A stretch of DNA of 64,000 nucleotides, taken from NCBI RefSeq assembly GCF_003116585.1, contig NZ_QEHM01000003.1, positions 544,916-608,915 of the forward strand, given 5' to 3'. This document shows positions 1 to 8,157 of this stretch, one piece after another (the first letter of the stretch is position 1; each line of letters begins with the position of its first letter). The position numbers and the translations under genes are program-made. Below the pieces are notes generated by a model. That model made no database searches, was not told where the DNA came from, and saw only the letters and a program-made list of their open reading frames with translations. The DNA is from Albibacillus kandeliae (GTDB taxonomy: Bacteria > Pseudomonadota > Alphaproteobacteria > Rhodobacterales > Rhodobacteraceae).

Positions 1-1242
1 GTCGAGTTCGGGCCAGAGCCGGACAGCACTGTCCAGTCGTGGGTCGGCGCCCTCGGAGTAGAGACCGGCACGGATCATGACCTCCGATTGTTCGTAAACT
101 CCCAGCATGCGGCGCGCCTCGGACAGCAAGGTGTTCTCCGCGGCGGTCGCCGCGTCCGGCAGGCTGCGCGAGACCGAACGCCCGACATCGATTGCGGGAA
201 AACGGCCGCGCTCTGCGATGTCCCGGCTCAGCACCACGTGACCGTCCAGCACCCCGCGCAGGATATCGGCGACGGGCTCTTCCATGTCGGACCCCGCAAC
301 CAGCACCGAGAAGACTGCCGTGATATGGCCCTGCCCCGCCGCACCCGGTCCGGCACGTTCGCACAATGCAGTGATCAGCGGCGCGATCGAGGGGGGATAG
401 CCGCGCAGGGCCGGTGCCTCCCCCGCGGCGACCGCGATTTCACGATGCGCCTCGGCAAAGCGGGTCACGGAATCCGCCAGCAGGAGGACGTTGCGCCCGG
501 TGTCGCGAAAGTGTTCCGCCACCGACATGGCCGCCCAGGCACAGCGGCGCCGGGTGAGCGCGGACTGGTCCGAGGTCGCCGCGACGACCACCGCGCGACG
601 CATGCCTTCGCCCCCGAGAACCCGGGTCACGAACTCGTTCACCTCGCGGCCGCGCTCTCCGATGAGGGCCACGACGACCACATCAGCCTCCATGTTGCGG
701 GCCAGCTGAGCAAGAAGCCGGGATTTGCCCACGCCAGACCCCGCGAACAGGCCGAGGCGTTGGCCCGCGACGATCGGCAGGAGGGTGTTGAGCACGGCAT
801 AGCCGGTGTTGATTCTGTCGCCCAGCGGCCGGCGGGTCGCGGCCGGGGGCGGGGCACACATGAGATCCGCACCGCGCGCGCCGGGCAGCAGGGGCTCACC
901 GTCGAGCGGCTGGCCGAACGGGTCCACCAATCGGCCAATCCAATGGTCCGCGGGCGCGAAGGGCCGCCGTGGTTGCAGCAGAACGGCGTCGCCGCGCGCC
1001 ACACCGTCAGGCGTGGTGTCCGGCAGGACGCCCACGAGGTCGCCTTCGATCTGCAGGATTTCTCCTGCAAGCGGCGCAAGCCGGCCGCGGCGGAGTTCCA
1101 CCCGGTCGCCGATCCGGGCCAGCGTGGCGAGTCCCGAGACCTGCGCGACCCCGCCTGAAATTTCCCTCACTCTGCCGACTGGGCGGGAAAGCGACGCATC
1201 TTCAATGGCTTGCTTCAGCGCATCCATGTCCGTTTCGGCCAT
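1..1242 (-). CDS. fliI: Flagellum-specific ATPase FliI (C-terminus cut by window start)
   Basis: FliI is the hexameric cytoplasmic ATPase that energises the flagellar type III export apparatus together with FliH and FliJ. About 414 codons are visible out of the usual 430-450. Reading the minus strand shows a beta-barrel N-domain, the Walker A loop GSGVGKS, a Walker B region (ADVVVVALIGERGREVNEF) and the ATPase stretch LLADSVTRFAEAHREIA. The ATG at 1242 follows an AAGGGGAG ribosome site by about 7 bases. It is divergent from flgB. The gene is not broken; it simply leaves the window at position 1. Confidence 0.93.
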   Translation of the reverse strand, partial: MAETDMDALKQAIEDASLSRPVGRVREISGGVAQVSGLATLARIGDRVELRRGRLAPLAGEILQIEGDLVGVLPDTTPDGVARGDAVLLQPRRPFAPADHWIGRLVDPFGQPLDGEPLLPGARGADLMCAPPPAATRRPLGDRINTGYAVLNTLLPIVAGQRLGLFAGSGVGKSRLLAQLARNMEADVVVVALIGERGREVNEFVTRVLGGEGMRRAVVVAATSDQSALTRRRCAWAAMSVAEHFRDTGRNVLLLADSVTRFAEAHREIAVAAGEAPALRGYPPSIAPLITALCERAGPGAAGQGHITAVFSVLVAGSDMEEPVADILRGVLDGHVVLSRDIAERGRFPAIDVGRSVSRSLPDAATAAENTLLSEARRMLGVYEQSEVMIRAGLYSEGADPRLDSAVRLWPELD

Positions 1243-1290
1243 GATCGACTCCCCTTCAAGTGCTGAGAACGGTTTCTAAAGGAATCGGAG

Positions 1291-1305
1291 TTAAGCCTTG
1301 ATTGA
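1291..1305. promoter_or_regulatory. CtrA-like box between fliI and flgB
   Basis: The sequence TTAA-N7-TTGA matches seven of eight fixed bases of the CtrA consensus TTAA-N7-TTAA. It sits in the short divergent gap between fliI and flgB. CtrA is known to activate flagellar genes in Rhodobacterales; binding here is inferred. Similar boxes lie upstream of fliF, motB and flgE. Confidence 0.45.
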
Positions 1306-1328
1306 AACGGATCGAGGGAGAAACCCCG

Positions 1329-1715
1329 GTGTTCAGTGACCTGAGTGTCTTTCGCCTGGCCGGCGCGATGGCCACACATGCGGGCCAGCGGCAGGCCGTG
1401 ATCGCGCGTAACATGGCGAATGCCGATACCCCGGGCTACCGCGCCCGCGATGTCACGCGCTTCGCCGATCTCATTGGGCCCGAAGGGACCAACCAGATGC
1501 GGACAACGCGGGCCGGGCACGTTGGAGTGCTGTCGGATGGATCCGCGCCCCCGCGCGAGGAGGAAATCAGGTCCGAGAGGGATCCGAACGGCAATTCGGT
1601 GACGCTCGAAACCGAGATGATGAAGGCCGCCGATGTCTCGCGTCAGCATGACCGTGCCCTCGCCATCTACCGCTCGGGGATGAACGTCCTGCGTGCCAGC
1701 CTGCGGCAGAACTGA
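1329..1715 (+). CDS. flgB: Flagellar basal-body rod protein FlgB
   Basis: FlgB is a proximal rod subunit, exported by the flagellar type III system. The product is 128 residues, normal for the family. The rod signature ARNMANADTPGYRAR lies near residues 26-40, and the C-terminal helix ends with IYRSGMNVLRASLRQN. I chose the GTG at 1329 because GAGGGAGA precedes it at good spacing. An in-frame TTG at 1302 would add nine residues that do not look like FlgB. It heads the rightward operon flgB-flgC-fliE-fliQ-flgF-flgG-flgA-flgH-fliL. Confidence 0.93.
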   Translation: MFSDLSVFRLAGAMATHAGQRQAVIARNMANADTPGYRARDVTRFADLIGPEGTNQMRTTRAGHVGVLSDGSAPPREEEIRSERDPNGNSVTLETEMMKAADVSRQHDRALAIYRSGMNVLRASLRQN

Positions 1716-1726
1716 GGAGCGGTTAG

Positions 1727-2110
1727 ATGAGCGATTTCTCGGGTTCCATCGCTGCCTCCGCCGCCGGAATGGTGGCCCAGGCCGCCCGGCTGCGACATGT
1801 TTCGGAGAATATCTCGAACGCCGATACCCCCGGATACCGGCGCAAGACCGTGCCCTTCGAGACCGGGGGCGGAGAAGCCGGGCTGGTGCAGGTTGGACGC
1901 GTCAAGCTCGACCAGAGCGAGCTCGAGACCATTCATGACCCCGCCCATCCGCTGGCAGATGCGAGCGGCAATTACCGGGGGTCGAACGTGCAGCTGATGA
2001 TCGAGATCGCCGACGCGCGGGAAGCCCAGCGCAGTTACGAGGCCAACCTCAAGATGTTCGACCAGACGCGGCAGATGTCCTCTGCCCTGCTCGACCTGCT
2101 ACGCAACTAA
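1727..2110 (+). CDS. flgC: Flagellar basal-body rod protein FlgC
   Basis: FlgC is a proximal rod protein of 127 residues. The N-terminus carries the flagellar axial signature SENISNADTPGYRRK near residues 26-40. The C-terminal helix (AQRSYEANLKMFDQTRQ) is the coiled-coil segment that packs inside the rod. It starts 11 bases after flgB and is followed by fliE 11 bases later, so it is part of the same transcript. Length and both terminal signatures make the call firm. Confidence 0.95.
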   Translation: MSDFSGSIAASAAGMVAQAARLRHVSENISNADTPGYRRKTVPFETGGGEAGLVQVGRVKLDQSELETIHDPAHPLADASGNYRGSNVQLMIEIADAREAQRSYEANLKMFDQTRQMSSALLDLLRN

Positions 2111-2121
2111 CGGAGCCCCAG

Positions 2122-2409
2122 ATGGATATCAGAAGCCTCTCCGCCAGCCAGAATTATGCTCGTGCGAAGGATGCCGCCGGCGCCCTTGCCGGCGCGGGTC
2201 TCGCAGCCGCAGTCTCTGACACCGCCCGCGATTTCGCCGCTACCCTGCGCGCCGGGGAGGAGGCCGCGATCGCCGCGATGACGGGCGACGCGGATCCCCA
2301 CGCGCTGGTCCAGGCCCTGACCCAGACCGAGTTGGCCGTCGAAACCGCGGTCACGGTGCGCAACAAGGTGGTCGAGGCCTACCAGGAAATCCTGCGGATG
2401 CCGGTCTGA
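2122..2409 (+). CDS. fliE: Flagellar hook-basal body complex protein FliE
   Basis: FliE joins the MS ring (FliF) to the rod and is among the first export substrates. The 95-residue product has the expected small helical make-up: a variable N-terminus, a middle with PHALVQALTQTELAVETAVTVRNKVVEAYQ, and the short C-terminal EILRMPV typical of FliE. It lies between flgC and fliQ, a common alphaproteobacterial order. The stop is three bases before the fliQ start, which suggests coupled translation. Confidence 0.92.
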   Translation: MDIRSLSASQNYARAKDAAGALAGAGLAAAVSDTARDFAATLRAGEEAAIAAMTGDADPHALVQALTQTELAVETAVTVRNKVVEAYQEILRMPV

Positions 2410-2412
2410 CCC

Positions 2413-2688
2413 ATGCTGAACGACGGGCTCTTCTTTGACACCCTGCGGCAGGGCCTCTGGTCTGCGGTCCTGATCTCGCTGCCGATCCTCACCGTGGCGC
2501 TGGCCACCGGGCTGTCGATCGGGCTGATTCAGGCCCTCACCTCGATCCAGGAAATGACTCTGACCTTCGTGCCGAAACTGGCAGCCATCGTCCTTGTCTT
2601 CTGGGTCTCGATGTCTTTCATGACCGAAACCCTGGTCGCCTTTTTCGATGGCAACATCCTGCCCCTGATCGAAGGGCTTCCGAGATGA
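2413..2688 (+). CDS. fliQ: Flagellar export gate protein FliQ
   Basis: FliQ is a small inner-membrane subunit of the FliPQR export gate. The product is 91 residues with two hydrophobic helices, at about residues 15-37 and 50-75, separated by the conserved TSIQEMTLTFVPK loop. It overlaps the start of flgF by four bases (ATGA). Its partners are encoded away from it in this window: fliR in the leftward operon and fliP at 18.7 kb. Confidence 0.94.
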   Translation: MLNDGLFFDTLRQGLWSAVLISLPILTVALATGLSIGLIQALTSIQEMTLTFVPKLAAIVLVFWVSMSFMTETLVAFFDGNILPLIEGLPR

Positions 2689-3398
2689 GTAGCACCGGCT
2701 ACGTCACCCTGTCCCGCCAGGGCGGCCTGATGAACGAGATGCGGATCGTGGCCAACAACATCGCCAACGCCGCCACCACTGGTTTCCGCCAGGAGGGCTT
2801 GGTGTTCTCGGAGTACATCCGCACCGCGCCTGATCAGCCCTCGCTGTCGATGAGCCGCGCGCAGGTGCGCAATACCTCGATGGAACAGGGCGCCCTGACG
2901 CAAACCGGCGGCCGCTTGGATCTCGCCATCGAGGGCGAGGGGTTCTTCCTGATCCAGACCCCGGCGGGCCAGCGCCTGACCCGTGCCGGCAGCTTTGCCA
3001 CCAGCGCCAACGGCGATCTTGTCACGCCGGAGGGCCATCCTGTCCTCGATGCCGGCGGCGCGCCTGTCTTCGTGCCCGCCGGAGCGGATGTCGCCATCGC
3101 CGATGACGGGACCATCAGCGCCGATGGTCAGCCGCTGGGCCAGGTTGGGCTCTACCTGCCGGCCGATCCGCTGCAGCTGAAACGCGAGGACGGCGTCAGG
3201 TTCGACTCCCCCGCCGGGGTCCTTCCCGCCGAGGATGCGCGGCTGATTCAGGGCTTTCTCGAAGGGTCAAACGTGAATCCGGTGCTTCAGATCGCCCGGA
3301 TGATCGAGGTCCAGCGCGCCTACGAGATGGGGCAGAGTTTTCTGGAAACCGAGGATCAGCGCATCCGCAACGCGGTAAAAACACTGATCCGCAGCTAG
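2685..3398 (+). CDS. flgF: Flagellar basal-body rod protein FlgF
   Basis: FlgF is a rod protein of 237 residues, the usual size. The N-terminal axial motif NNIANAATTGFRQEG lies near residues 24-38. The central part has DLAIEGEGFFLIQTPAGQ, and the C-terminal helix reads VLQIARMIEVQRAYEMGQ as in FlgF/FlgG. It overlaps fliQ by four bases and precedes flgG by 12, so it is co-transcribed. FlgF is told from FlgG by its shorter length and by position. Confidence 0.94.
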   Translation: MSSTGYVTLSRQGGLMNEMRIVANNIANAATTGFRQEGLVFSEYIRTAPDQPSLSMSRAQVRNTSMEQGALTQTGGRLDLAIEGEGFFLIQTPAGQRLTRAGSFATSANGDLVTPEGHPVLDAGGAPVFVPAGADVAIADDGTISADGQPLGQVGLYLPADPLQLKREDGVRFDSPAGVLPAEDARLIQGFLEGSNVNPVLQIARMIEVQRAYEMGQSFLETEDQRIRNAVKTLIRS

Positions 3399-3410
3399 AG
3401 GAGAGGGGCC

Positions 3411-4196
3411 ATGCGGGCTCTCAGGATTGCCGCCACCGGGATGGCCGCCCAGCAGATGCGGGTCGAGACCATTTCGAACAACTTGGCGAACATGAACACC
3501 ACCGGCTACAACGCCCGCCGGGCCGAGTTTGCCGACCTGCACTACCAGCAGGTCGCGCGCGCGGGGACGATCAACGCCACCGACGGCACGGTGCTGCCCA
3601 CGGGGGTCCAACTGGGGCTCGGCGTCCGGCCCGCCTCGATCACGGTGCACCTCGAACAGGGCGCACTCGAGGCGACGGGCGCGGATCTGGACCTTGCTAT
3701 CGAGGGCAATGGTTACCTCGAGGTGACTCTGCCATCGGGTGAATCGGCCTATACCCGCGACGGCAGCCTCAAGCGGTCGCCTGATGGCGTGATCGTGACC
3801 TCCGACGGCTACCCGGTCGCGCCCGAGATCGTGATCCCGGCAGATGCGCGCAGCATCTCGATCAACGCCGCGGGCGAGGTCTATGCCTATTTTGCCGACA
3901 ATGCCGTCGGTCAGCTGATCGGCCAGTTCAGCCTCGCCGGGTTTACCAATTCCAAGGGGCTGGAGGCCCTAGGCAGCAACCTCTTCGCCGAGACGGAGGC
4001 CTCGGGTCCGCCCAACGTCTCCACGCCCGGCGAGGACGGGCTCGGGACTCTGCGCCAGGGCTACCTGGAGGAGAGTTCAGTCGATGCGGTGCGCGAGGTG
4101 ACCGAGCTGATCGAGGCCCAGCGCGGGTACGAGATGAATGCCAAGGTCATTTCGGCGGCCGACCAGATGCTCGCCGCGACCACGCAGGTGCGATGA
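3411..4196 (+). CDS. flgG: Flagellar distal rod protein FlgG
   Basis: FlgG forms the distal rod that passes through the P and L rings. The product has 261 residues, standard for the family. It starts with MRALRIAATGMAAQQ and SNNLANMNTTGYNARR, has DLAIEGNGYLEVTLPSGE in the middle, and ends with the ELIEAQRGYEMNAKVISAAD helix. GAGGAGAGG sits upstream of the start. Its end overlaps the flgA start by four bases. Confidence 0.96.
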   Translation: MRALRIAATGMAAQQMRVETISNNLANMNTTGYNARRAEFADLHYQQVARAGTINATDGTVLPTGVQLGLGVRPASITVHLEQGALEATGADLDLAIEGNGYLEVTLPSGESAYTRDGSLKRSPDGVIVTSDGYPVAPEIVIPADARSISINAAGEVYAYFADNAVGQLIGQFSLAGFTNSKGLEALGSNLFAETEASGPPNVSTPGEDGLGTLRQGYLEESSVDAVREVTELIEAQRGYEMNAKVISAADQMLAATTQVR

Positions 4197-4609
4197 TGCG
4201 GGCGCTTGTCCTGGCCTGCGGGCTCTCCGCGCAGACGGCGGCTGCCGATGTCCTTGTCCCGCTGCGCACGATCCGCGCGCGTGAGGTGATTGCGCCCGGC
4301 GACATCACGGTCAAGCTGGCCGACGTCCCCGGCACGCTGACCCACCCGGATCAGGCGGTGGGACAGGAGGCGCGCGTGGCACTCTACCCGGGGCGCCCGC
4401 TCCGGTCGGGCGACATCGGCCCGCCCGCCCTCATCGACAGGAACCAGATCGTCTCGCTGATCTTCGCGCAGGGCGGCCTGCGGATCACCACGGAAGGCCG
4501 GTCACTCGACCGCGCCTCGGCGGGCGAAACGATCCGCGTCATGAACCTTTCCTCGCGCAGCACCGTCACCGGCTTCGTGCGCGCGGATGGAATCATAGAG
4601 GTCCGCTGA
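4193..4609 (+). CDS. flgA: Flagellar P-ring assembly chaperone FlgA
   Basis: FlgA is a periplasmic chaperone for P-ring (FlgI) assembly. The protein has 138 residues, shorter than the enteric form of about 220 but similar to other alphaproteobacterial FlgA proteins that keep only the SAF-like domain. A short signal peptide covers about residues 1-18. The body holds IRAREVIAPGDITVKLADVPG and the C-terminal GETIRVMNLSSRSTVTGFVRADG strand pattern. It overlaps flgG by four bases and flgH by one. Its client FlgI is encoded at 32 kb. Confidence 0.88.
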   Translation: MMRALVLACGLSAQTAAADVLVPLRTIRAREVIAPGDITVKLADVPGTLTHPDQAVGQEARVALYPGRPLRSGDIGPPALIDRNQIVSLIFAQGGLRITTEGRSLDRASAGETIRVMNLSSRSTVTGFVRADGIIEVR

Positions 4610-5337
4610 TGTATTGGTATTGCCGCCTCTCCCTCTGCCTGCTGCTGACTGCCGGGTGCAGTCGCGTCGATCACCTTGGCAAACCGCCATCCTTCACGCC
4701 CAACACCGAAACGCCCGAGCAGGTGGCCATGCTGTGGCCCGGCCTGCCGTTGACCGCCTCGGTCCAGCGCACGGTCGATGGTGCTTCGCTGTGGAGTCGC
4801 GAGCGGCAGAGCCTGCTGGGCGACCGCCGCGCCGTCGCCAAGGGCGACATCCTGACCGTGGTGATCGAAATCGACGAGAGCGCCGAGATATCGAACGGCA
4901 CCTCGCGGTCGCGCAATGCCTCGGAATCGCTGGGGATGCCGCAACTTCTGGGCCTGCCCCAGCGGCTGGACCGGAGGTTGCCCGAAGGCGCGTCCTCCGC
5001 CGATGCGGTCGAACTCAGCTCGGGCGCACAGAGCAGCGGTCAGGGGTCGGTGTCGCGCAACGAGAAGCTCACCCTGCGCGTCGCCGCGACCATCACCGAT
5101 GTGCTGCCCAACGGCGTCCTGAAGATCGCCGGGTCGCAGGAACTGCGTGTCAATTTCGAGATCCGGGAACTGCTGGTGTCTGGCTATGTCCGCCCCGAGG
5201 ACATTACCCGCCAGAACGTGGTCACATACGACAAGATCGCGTCGGCGCGGGTTTCCTACGGCGGACGCGGCCAGATCACCGACGTGCAGCAGCCCCGGTA
5301 CGGCCAGCAGATCCTCGATGCCATCCTCCCGTTCTGA
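4609..5337 (+). CDS. flgH: Flagellar L-ring lipoprotein FlgH
   Basis: FlgH forms the L ring in the outer membrane around the rod. The 242-residue product begins with a lipoprotein signal whose lipobox is LTAGC, with the lipidated Cys near residue 17. Typical FlgH stretches follow: AKGDILTVVIEIDESAEI, NEKLTLRVAATITDVLPNGVLKIAGSQ and SGYVRPEDITRQNVV. It overlaps flgA by one base and is followed by a fliL-like gene nine bases later. Confidence 0.95.
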   Translation: MYWYCRLSLCLLLTAGCSRVDHLGKPPSFTPNTETPEQVAMLWPGLPLTASVQRTVDGASLWSRERQSLLGDRRAVAKGDILTVVIEIDESAEISNGTSRSRNASESLGMPQLLGLPQRLDRRLPEGASSADAVELSSGAQSSGQGSVSRNEKLTLRVAATITDVLPNGVLKIAGSQELRVNFEIRELLVSGYVRPEDITRQNVVTYDKIASARVSYGGRGQITDVQQPRYGQQILDAILPF

Positions 5338-5346
5338 GACCTCGAC

Positions 5347-5877
5347 ATGCTGAAGAAACTCCTGCCTCTCGTTCTGCTCCTGATTGGAACCGGGGCCGGC
5401 ATCGGGGTCGCCCTGGTTCTTGCCCCGCCCAAAGCAGACGATCACGCGCCGGAAGAGAACGCAGATCATGCGCCGACCAGCGGCGGAGGGGACTCGCATG
5501 TTGAACCCCCGGATGAGACGCATTCCTCCTCCCAGATACCGGTCAGCGCGCCGGACTCGGAGTTCTTCAAGATGACCGGCCAGTTCGTCGTGCCCCTCGT
5601 CAAGGATGACAGGGTCACCTCGATGATCGTCCTCTCGCTCAGCCTCGAGACCGGGCCGAACCTGAAGGAGAGGATGCACGCGCGCGAACCGAAGCTGCGC
5701 GATCTCTTCCTTCGGGTGCTCTTCGATCATGCCAGCATGGGCGGATTTCGCGGAAGCTTTACCCAGGCCGACCGCCTCGACCTGTTGCGCGGCGCCCTGC
5801 GCGAGGTTGCCCGGAAGGAGATGGGCAACGACATCCGGGACGTGTTGATCACAGACATCGGCCGACAGGACAGCTGA
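5347..5877 (+). CDS. fliL: FliL-family flagellar stator-associated protein (copy 1)
   Basis: FliL proteins are single-pass inner-membrane proteins that ring the stator and support torque. The 176-residue product has one membrane helix at about residues 5-25, an acidic His/Asp-rich linker, and a periplasmic FliL domain from about residue 70. The domain reads FVVPLVKDDRVTSMIVLSLSLETGP and then EPKLRDLFLRVLFDHAS. It closes the rightward rod operon. A second FliL family gene lies at 15.5 kb, so the window has two; which one is the main FliL cannot be told from sequence alone. Confidence 0.8.
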   Translation: MLKKLLPLVLLLIGTGAGIGVALVLAPPKADDHAPEENADHAPTSGGGDSHVEPPDETHSSSQIPVSAPDSEFFKMTGQFVVPLVKDDRVTSMIVLSLSLETGPNLKERMHAREPKLRDLFLRVLFDHASMGGFRGSFTQADRLDLLRGALREVARKEMGNDIRDVLITDIGRQDS

Positions 5878-5891
5878 CCTCGCAAATTCGG

Positions 5892-6299
5892 TTAACTGCG
5901 AAACGCGATCAGGTCCTGTTCAAACCTGCGGGCCGCCATCCGCCTGCGCCCATCCGCCTCACTGACGATCAGCCGGTCGAGGGCGACCCGGCGGCCAAAA
6001 CTGCGCCGAAGGCCCGCCATCGCGGGCTCCTTGCTGGCCATCACCTTCGCAAGCTGGAGGTTGAGATCGCGGCGCGTGCGCCCCACCCAGACCTGCCACA
6101 GCACATCCCCACCGATGCTTTGTGCACCGACTGTATCCGCCAAAGTCGTATGAGCGGTCCTGACCTGACGATCAAGTTGAGCCAGGGCCCGGCGCAACCG
6201 CACCTCCTCGGCCAGAAGAGCCGCGATGACGCGGTATTCCTGCAGGTACTTCGCCGCCGCGATCTCGCGCAGTACTTCCAACCGTGACCTCTCCATCAA
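5892..6299 (-). CDS. FliJ-like small coiled-coil flagellar protein
   Basis: The 135-residue product is almost entirely helical and rich in Arg, Glu and Leu. Heptad-like runs (LLAEEVRLRRALAQLDRQV and so on) predict a coiled coil. There is no membrane segment or signal. It starts four bases inside the end of flhB and ends the leftward operon. Size, charge and place suggest a FliJ-type export chaperone or ATPase stalk, but FliJ sequences are poorly conserved, so this rests on context. It converges on the fliL copy at 5.3 kb. Confidence 0.55.
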   Translation of the reverse strand: MMERSRLEVLREIAAAKYLQEYRVIAALLAEEVRLRRALAQLDRQVRTAHTTLADTVGAQSIGGDVLWQVWVGRTRRDLNLQLAKVMASKEPAMAGLRRSFGRRVALDRLIVSEADGRRRMAARRFEQDLIAFRS

Positions 6300-7375
6300 C
6301 GACCCTCCCGCACCCGGCGCCGCATGTCCTCGGCAAAGCGGATGGAAGCGGCCACCGGCGCATAGAGTTCGGTCCCGATCTCCTGCCCGAGCGGAACAGT
6401 CGCGTGGATCGCCCGGGCCGTTGTCGGATCGTGCTGAACCGGCACGCCCGCAGCCTCTGCCGCGCGCCGAATCGCCATGGCCATTTCATCCACGCCCTTG
6501 GCGACACAGACCGGCGCGGACCCGGGCGCGCGGCTCCAGCGCAGGGCCACGGCGTAGTGGGTCGGGTTGACGATGACCACCTCCGACTTGGCGACCTCGG
6601 CGATCATCTGCGAGGTTGCAATCGTCTGGGCCCGGAACCGGCGTTGCTGCTTCATCTGCGGATCCCCTTCCGCCTCGCGTGCCTCGTCGGTCAGCTCTTT
6701 CCGGGTCATCCGATTTCGGCGTCGAAGATCAAAGAACTGCCAAACCGCGTCGACTCCCCCCAGACAGATCGCGACCGCCAGGGCAAGCGTCAGGAACCGG
6801 GTAGAAAGGTCTGCCATGACCACCGACGCGGCGCGGGGATCGGCCCCCGCCGTGCCGAAGATCAGGGGCAGGCGTTGGCGCAGGAAGAAACTGAGGCAGA
6901 CGGAATAGAGCACAAGTTTGACGAGGCTCTTGGCGAACTCGAACAGGCCCGAGCGACCGAACTTGTTCCGCGCATTTGCGACCGGAGATATACGGGATAG
7001 TTTCGGGACCAGCTTGGACGGCGCAAAAACAAGAGCCCGCTGCGCCAGAAGGGCCGCAAGCACGAGGGCGGCGGGCCCGGCAAACAGTGGCGCAATGGCT
7101 GTGGCGATGCTGGTCAGCAGCCCCCCAACCGGTCGGAAGGCAGGGCCCTGCAACACCTGCGCCGAGAGGCTCTCGCTTCGGTCCAGCATCGCTGCAAGGA
7201 TCGATCCCACGTCACCTGCCATGCCCGGCCCGAGCGCGATGATCGTCAACAAAAGCCCGGCATAGGAGGCCGCGACCAGCAGGTCGGTCGAGCGTGCCAC
7301 ATCCCCTTTTTCTCGGGCTTTCAACAACTTCTGTTGCGTCGGCTCGTGGGTCTTGTCGGCAGCGGACTCGGTCAT
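6296..7375 (-). CDS. flhB: Flagellar export switch protein FlhB
   Basis: FlhB sits in the inner membrane and switches export from rod/hook to filament substrates after self-cleavage. Starting at the ATG at 7375, the protein has 359 residues: N-terminal KTHEPTQQKLLKAREKGDVARS, four hydrophobic segments between about 33 and 215, then a cytoplasmic domain. The autocleavage site NPTHY is at residues 270-274. An upstream in-frame extension to 7477 lies within fliR and is rejected. The start overlaps the fliR stop (ATGA). Confidence 0.95.
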   Translation of the reverse strand: MTESAADKTHEPTQQKLLKAREKGDVARSTDLLVAASYAGLLLTIIALGPGMAGDVGSILAAMLDRSESLSAQVLQGPAFRPVGGLLTSIATAIAPLFAGPAALVLAALLAQRALVFAPSKLVPKLSRISPVANARNKFGRSGLFEFAKSLVKLVLYSVCLSFFLRQRLPLIFGTAGADPRAASVVMADLSTRFLTLALAVAICLGGVDAVWQFFDLRRRNRMTRKELTDEAREAEGDPQMKQQRRFRAQTIATSQMIAEVAKSEVVIVNPTHYAVALRWSRAPGSAPVCVAKGVDEMAMAIRRAAEAAGVPVQHDPTTARAIHATVPLGQEIGTELYAPVAASIRFAEDMRRRVREGR

Positions 7376-8157
7376 CGCGGCATGGCCGCGGGATTGGCGA
7401 GGAATGTCATGAGAGCCTCGCGCCAGGCCAGCAGGATCATCGGGGCGCAGAGCATCAGCGTGACCAGCGCCCCGCATGTGATCACCGGAGCGCCGACTAA
7501 GGCCACCATCAGCTGCGGCATAGCCCGATTGATGACGCCGAGGGTCAGGTTGTAGAGCAGCGAGGCGATCACGAATGGCGCGGCGAGGGACAAGGCGAGT
7601 CCGAAGCAGCCGGCTACCTGCGCAAGACCGCCTTCCGAGACCAAAGCCACCGAGGGGAAACGGCCCACAGGCACGAGATCGTAGGACGCAAGCAGGAATC
7701 GTGCCACGTCAACGTGCAGGCCGGCCATCACCGCAAGAGCAAGACCTCCGACAACCAAGACGTAGCCGACGGCCGGCAAGGGCTCTGCCGCCGCGCCACC
7801 CAGCACCTGCGCGAGCGATGTCGATTGCGCCGCCATCGACCCGGCCGTCTGCAGCACGAGGACGAAGAGCCGGAGGGTCAGACCGAGAAAAAGGCCCGTA
7901 ACAGCCTCGGCACACGCGAAGTAGAGGAAGAACGGAATTGACACTTCTATCAAGGATTTAAGAGGGGCATCGGGTGCGCCCGGCGCGACCACAGCGGTCA
8001 GCGCCATTGTGAGGCCGAGCTTGACGCGCATCGGAACGCTTCGCTCCCCAAAGGCCGGCATGAGCGCCACTACCGCACCACAGCGCAGGAACACCGCCAG
8101 TGCCTGCCAGACCCAGACATCCACCTGACCAATCAGGTCCAACGCGTTCCCCGTCAC
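7372..8157 (-). CDS. fliR: Flagellar export gate protein FliR
   Basis: FliR is a polytopic inner-membrane subunit of the export gate together with FliP and FliQ. The 261-residue product has about six membrane helices. The family stretch SVPMRVKLGLTMALTAVV lies near residues 40-57, and LYNLTLGVINRAMPQLMV near 205-222. It overlaps flhA upstream by four bases and flhB downstream by four, giving flhA-fliR-flhB as a coupled unit. Confidence 0.94.
   Translation of the reverse strand: MTGNALDLIGQVDVWVWQALAVFLRCGAVVALMPAFGERSVPMRVKLGLTMALTAVVAPGAPDAPLKSLIEVSIPFFLYFACAEAVTGLFLGLTLRLFVLVLQTAGSMAAQSTSLAQVLGGAAAEPLPAVGYVLVVGGLALAVMAGLHVDVARFLLASYDLVPVGRFPSVALVSEGGLAQVAGCFGLALSLAAPFVIASLLYNLTLGVINRAMPQLMVALVGAPVITCGALVTLMLCAPMILLAWREALMTFLANPAAMPR

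Noticed and set aside
1-1242. fliI as a pseudogene
   Set aside because: The missing C-terminus is due only to the window edge.
4193-4609. FlgA looking truncated at 138 residues
   Set aside because: Short FlgA forms are usual in alphaproteobacteria, and the signal peptide and SAF-like core are intact.
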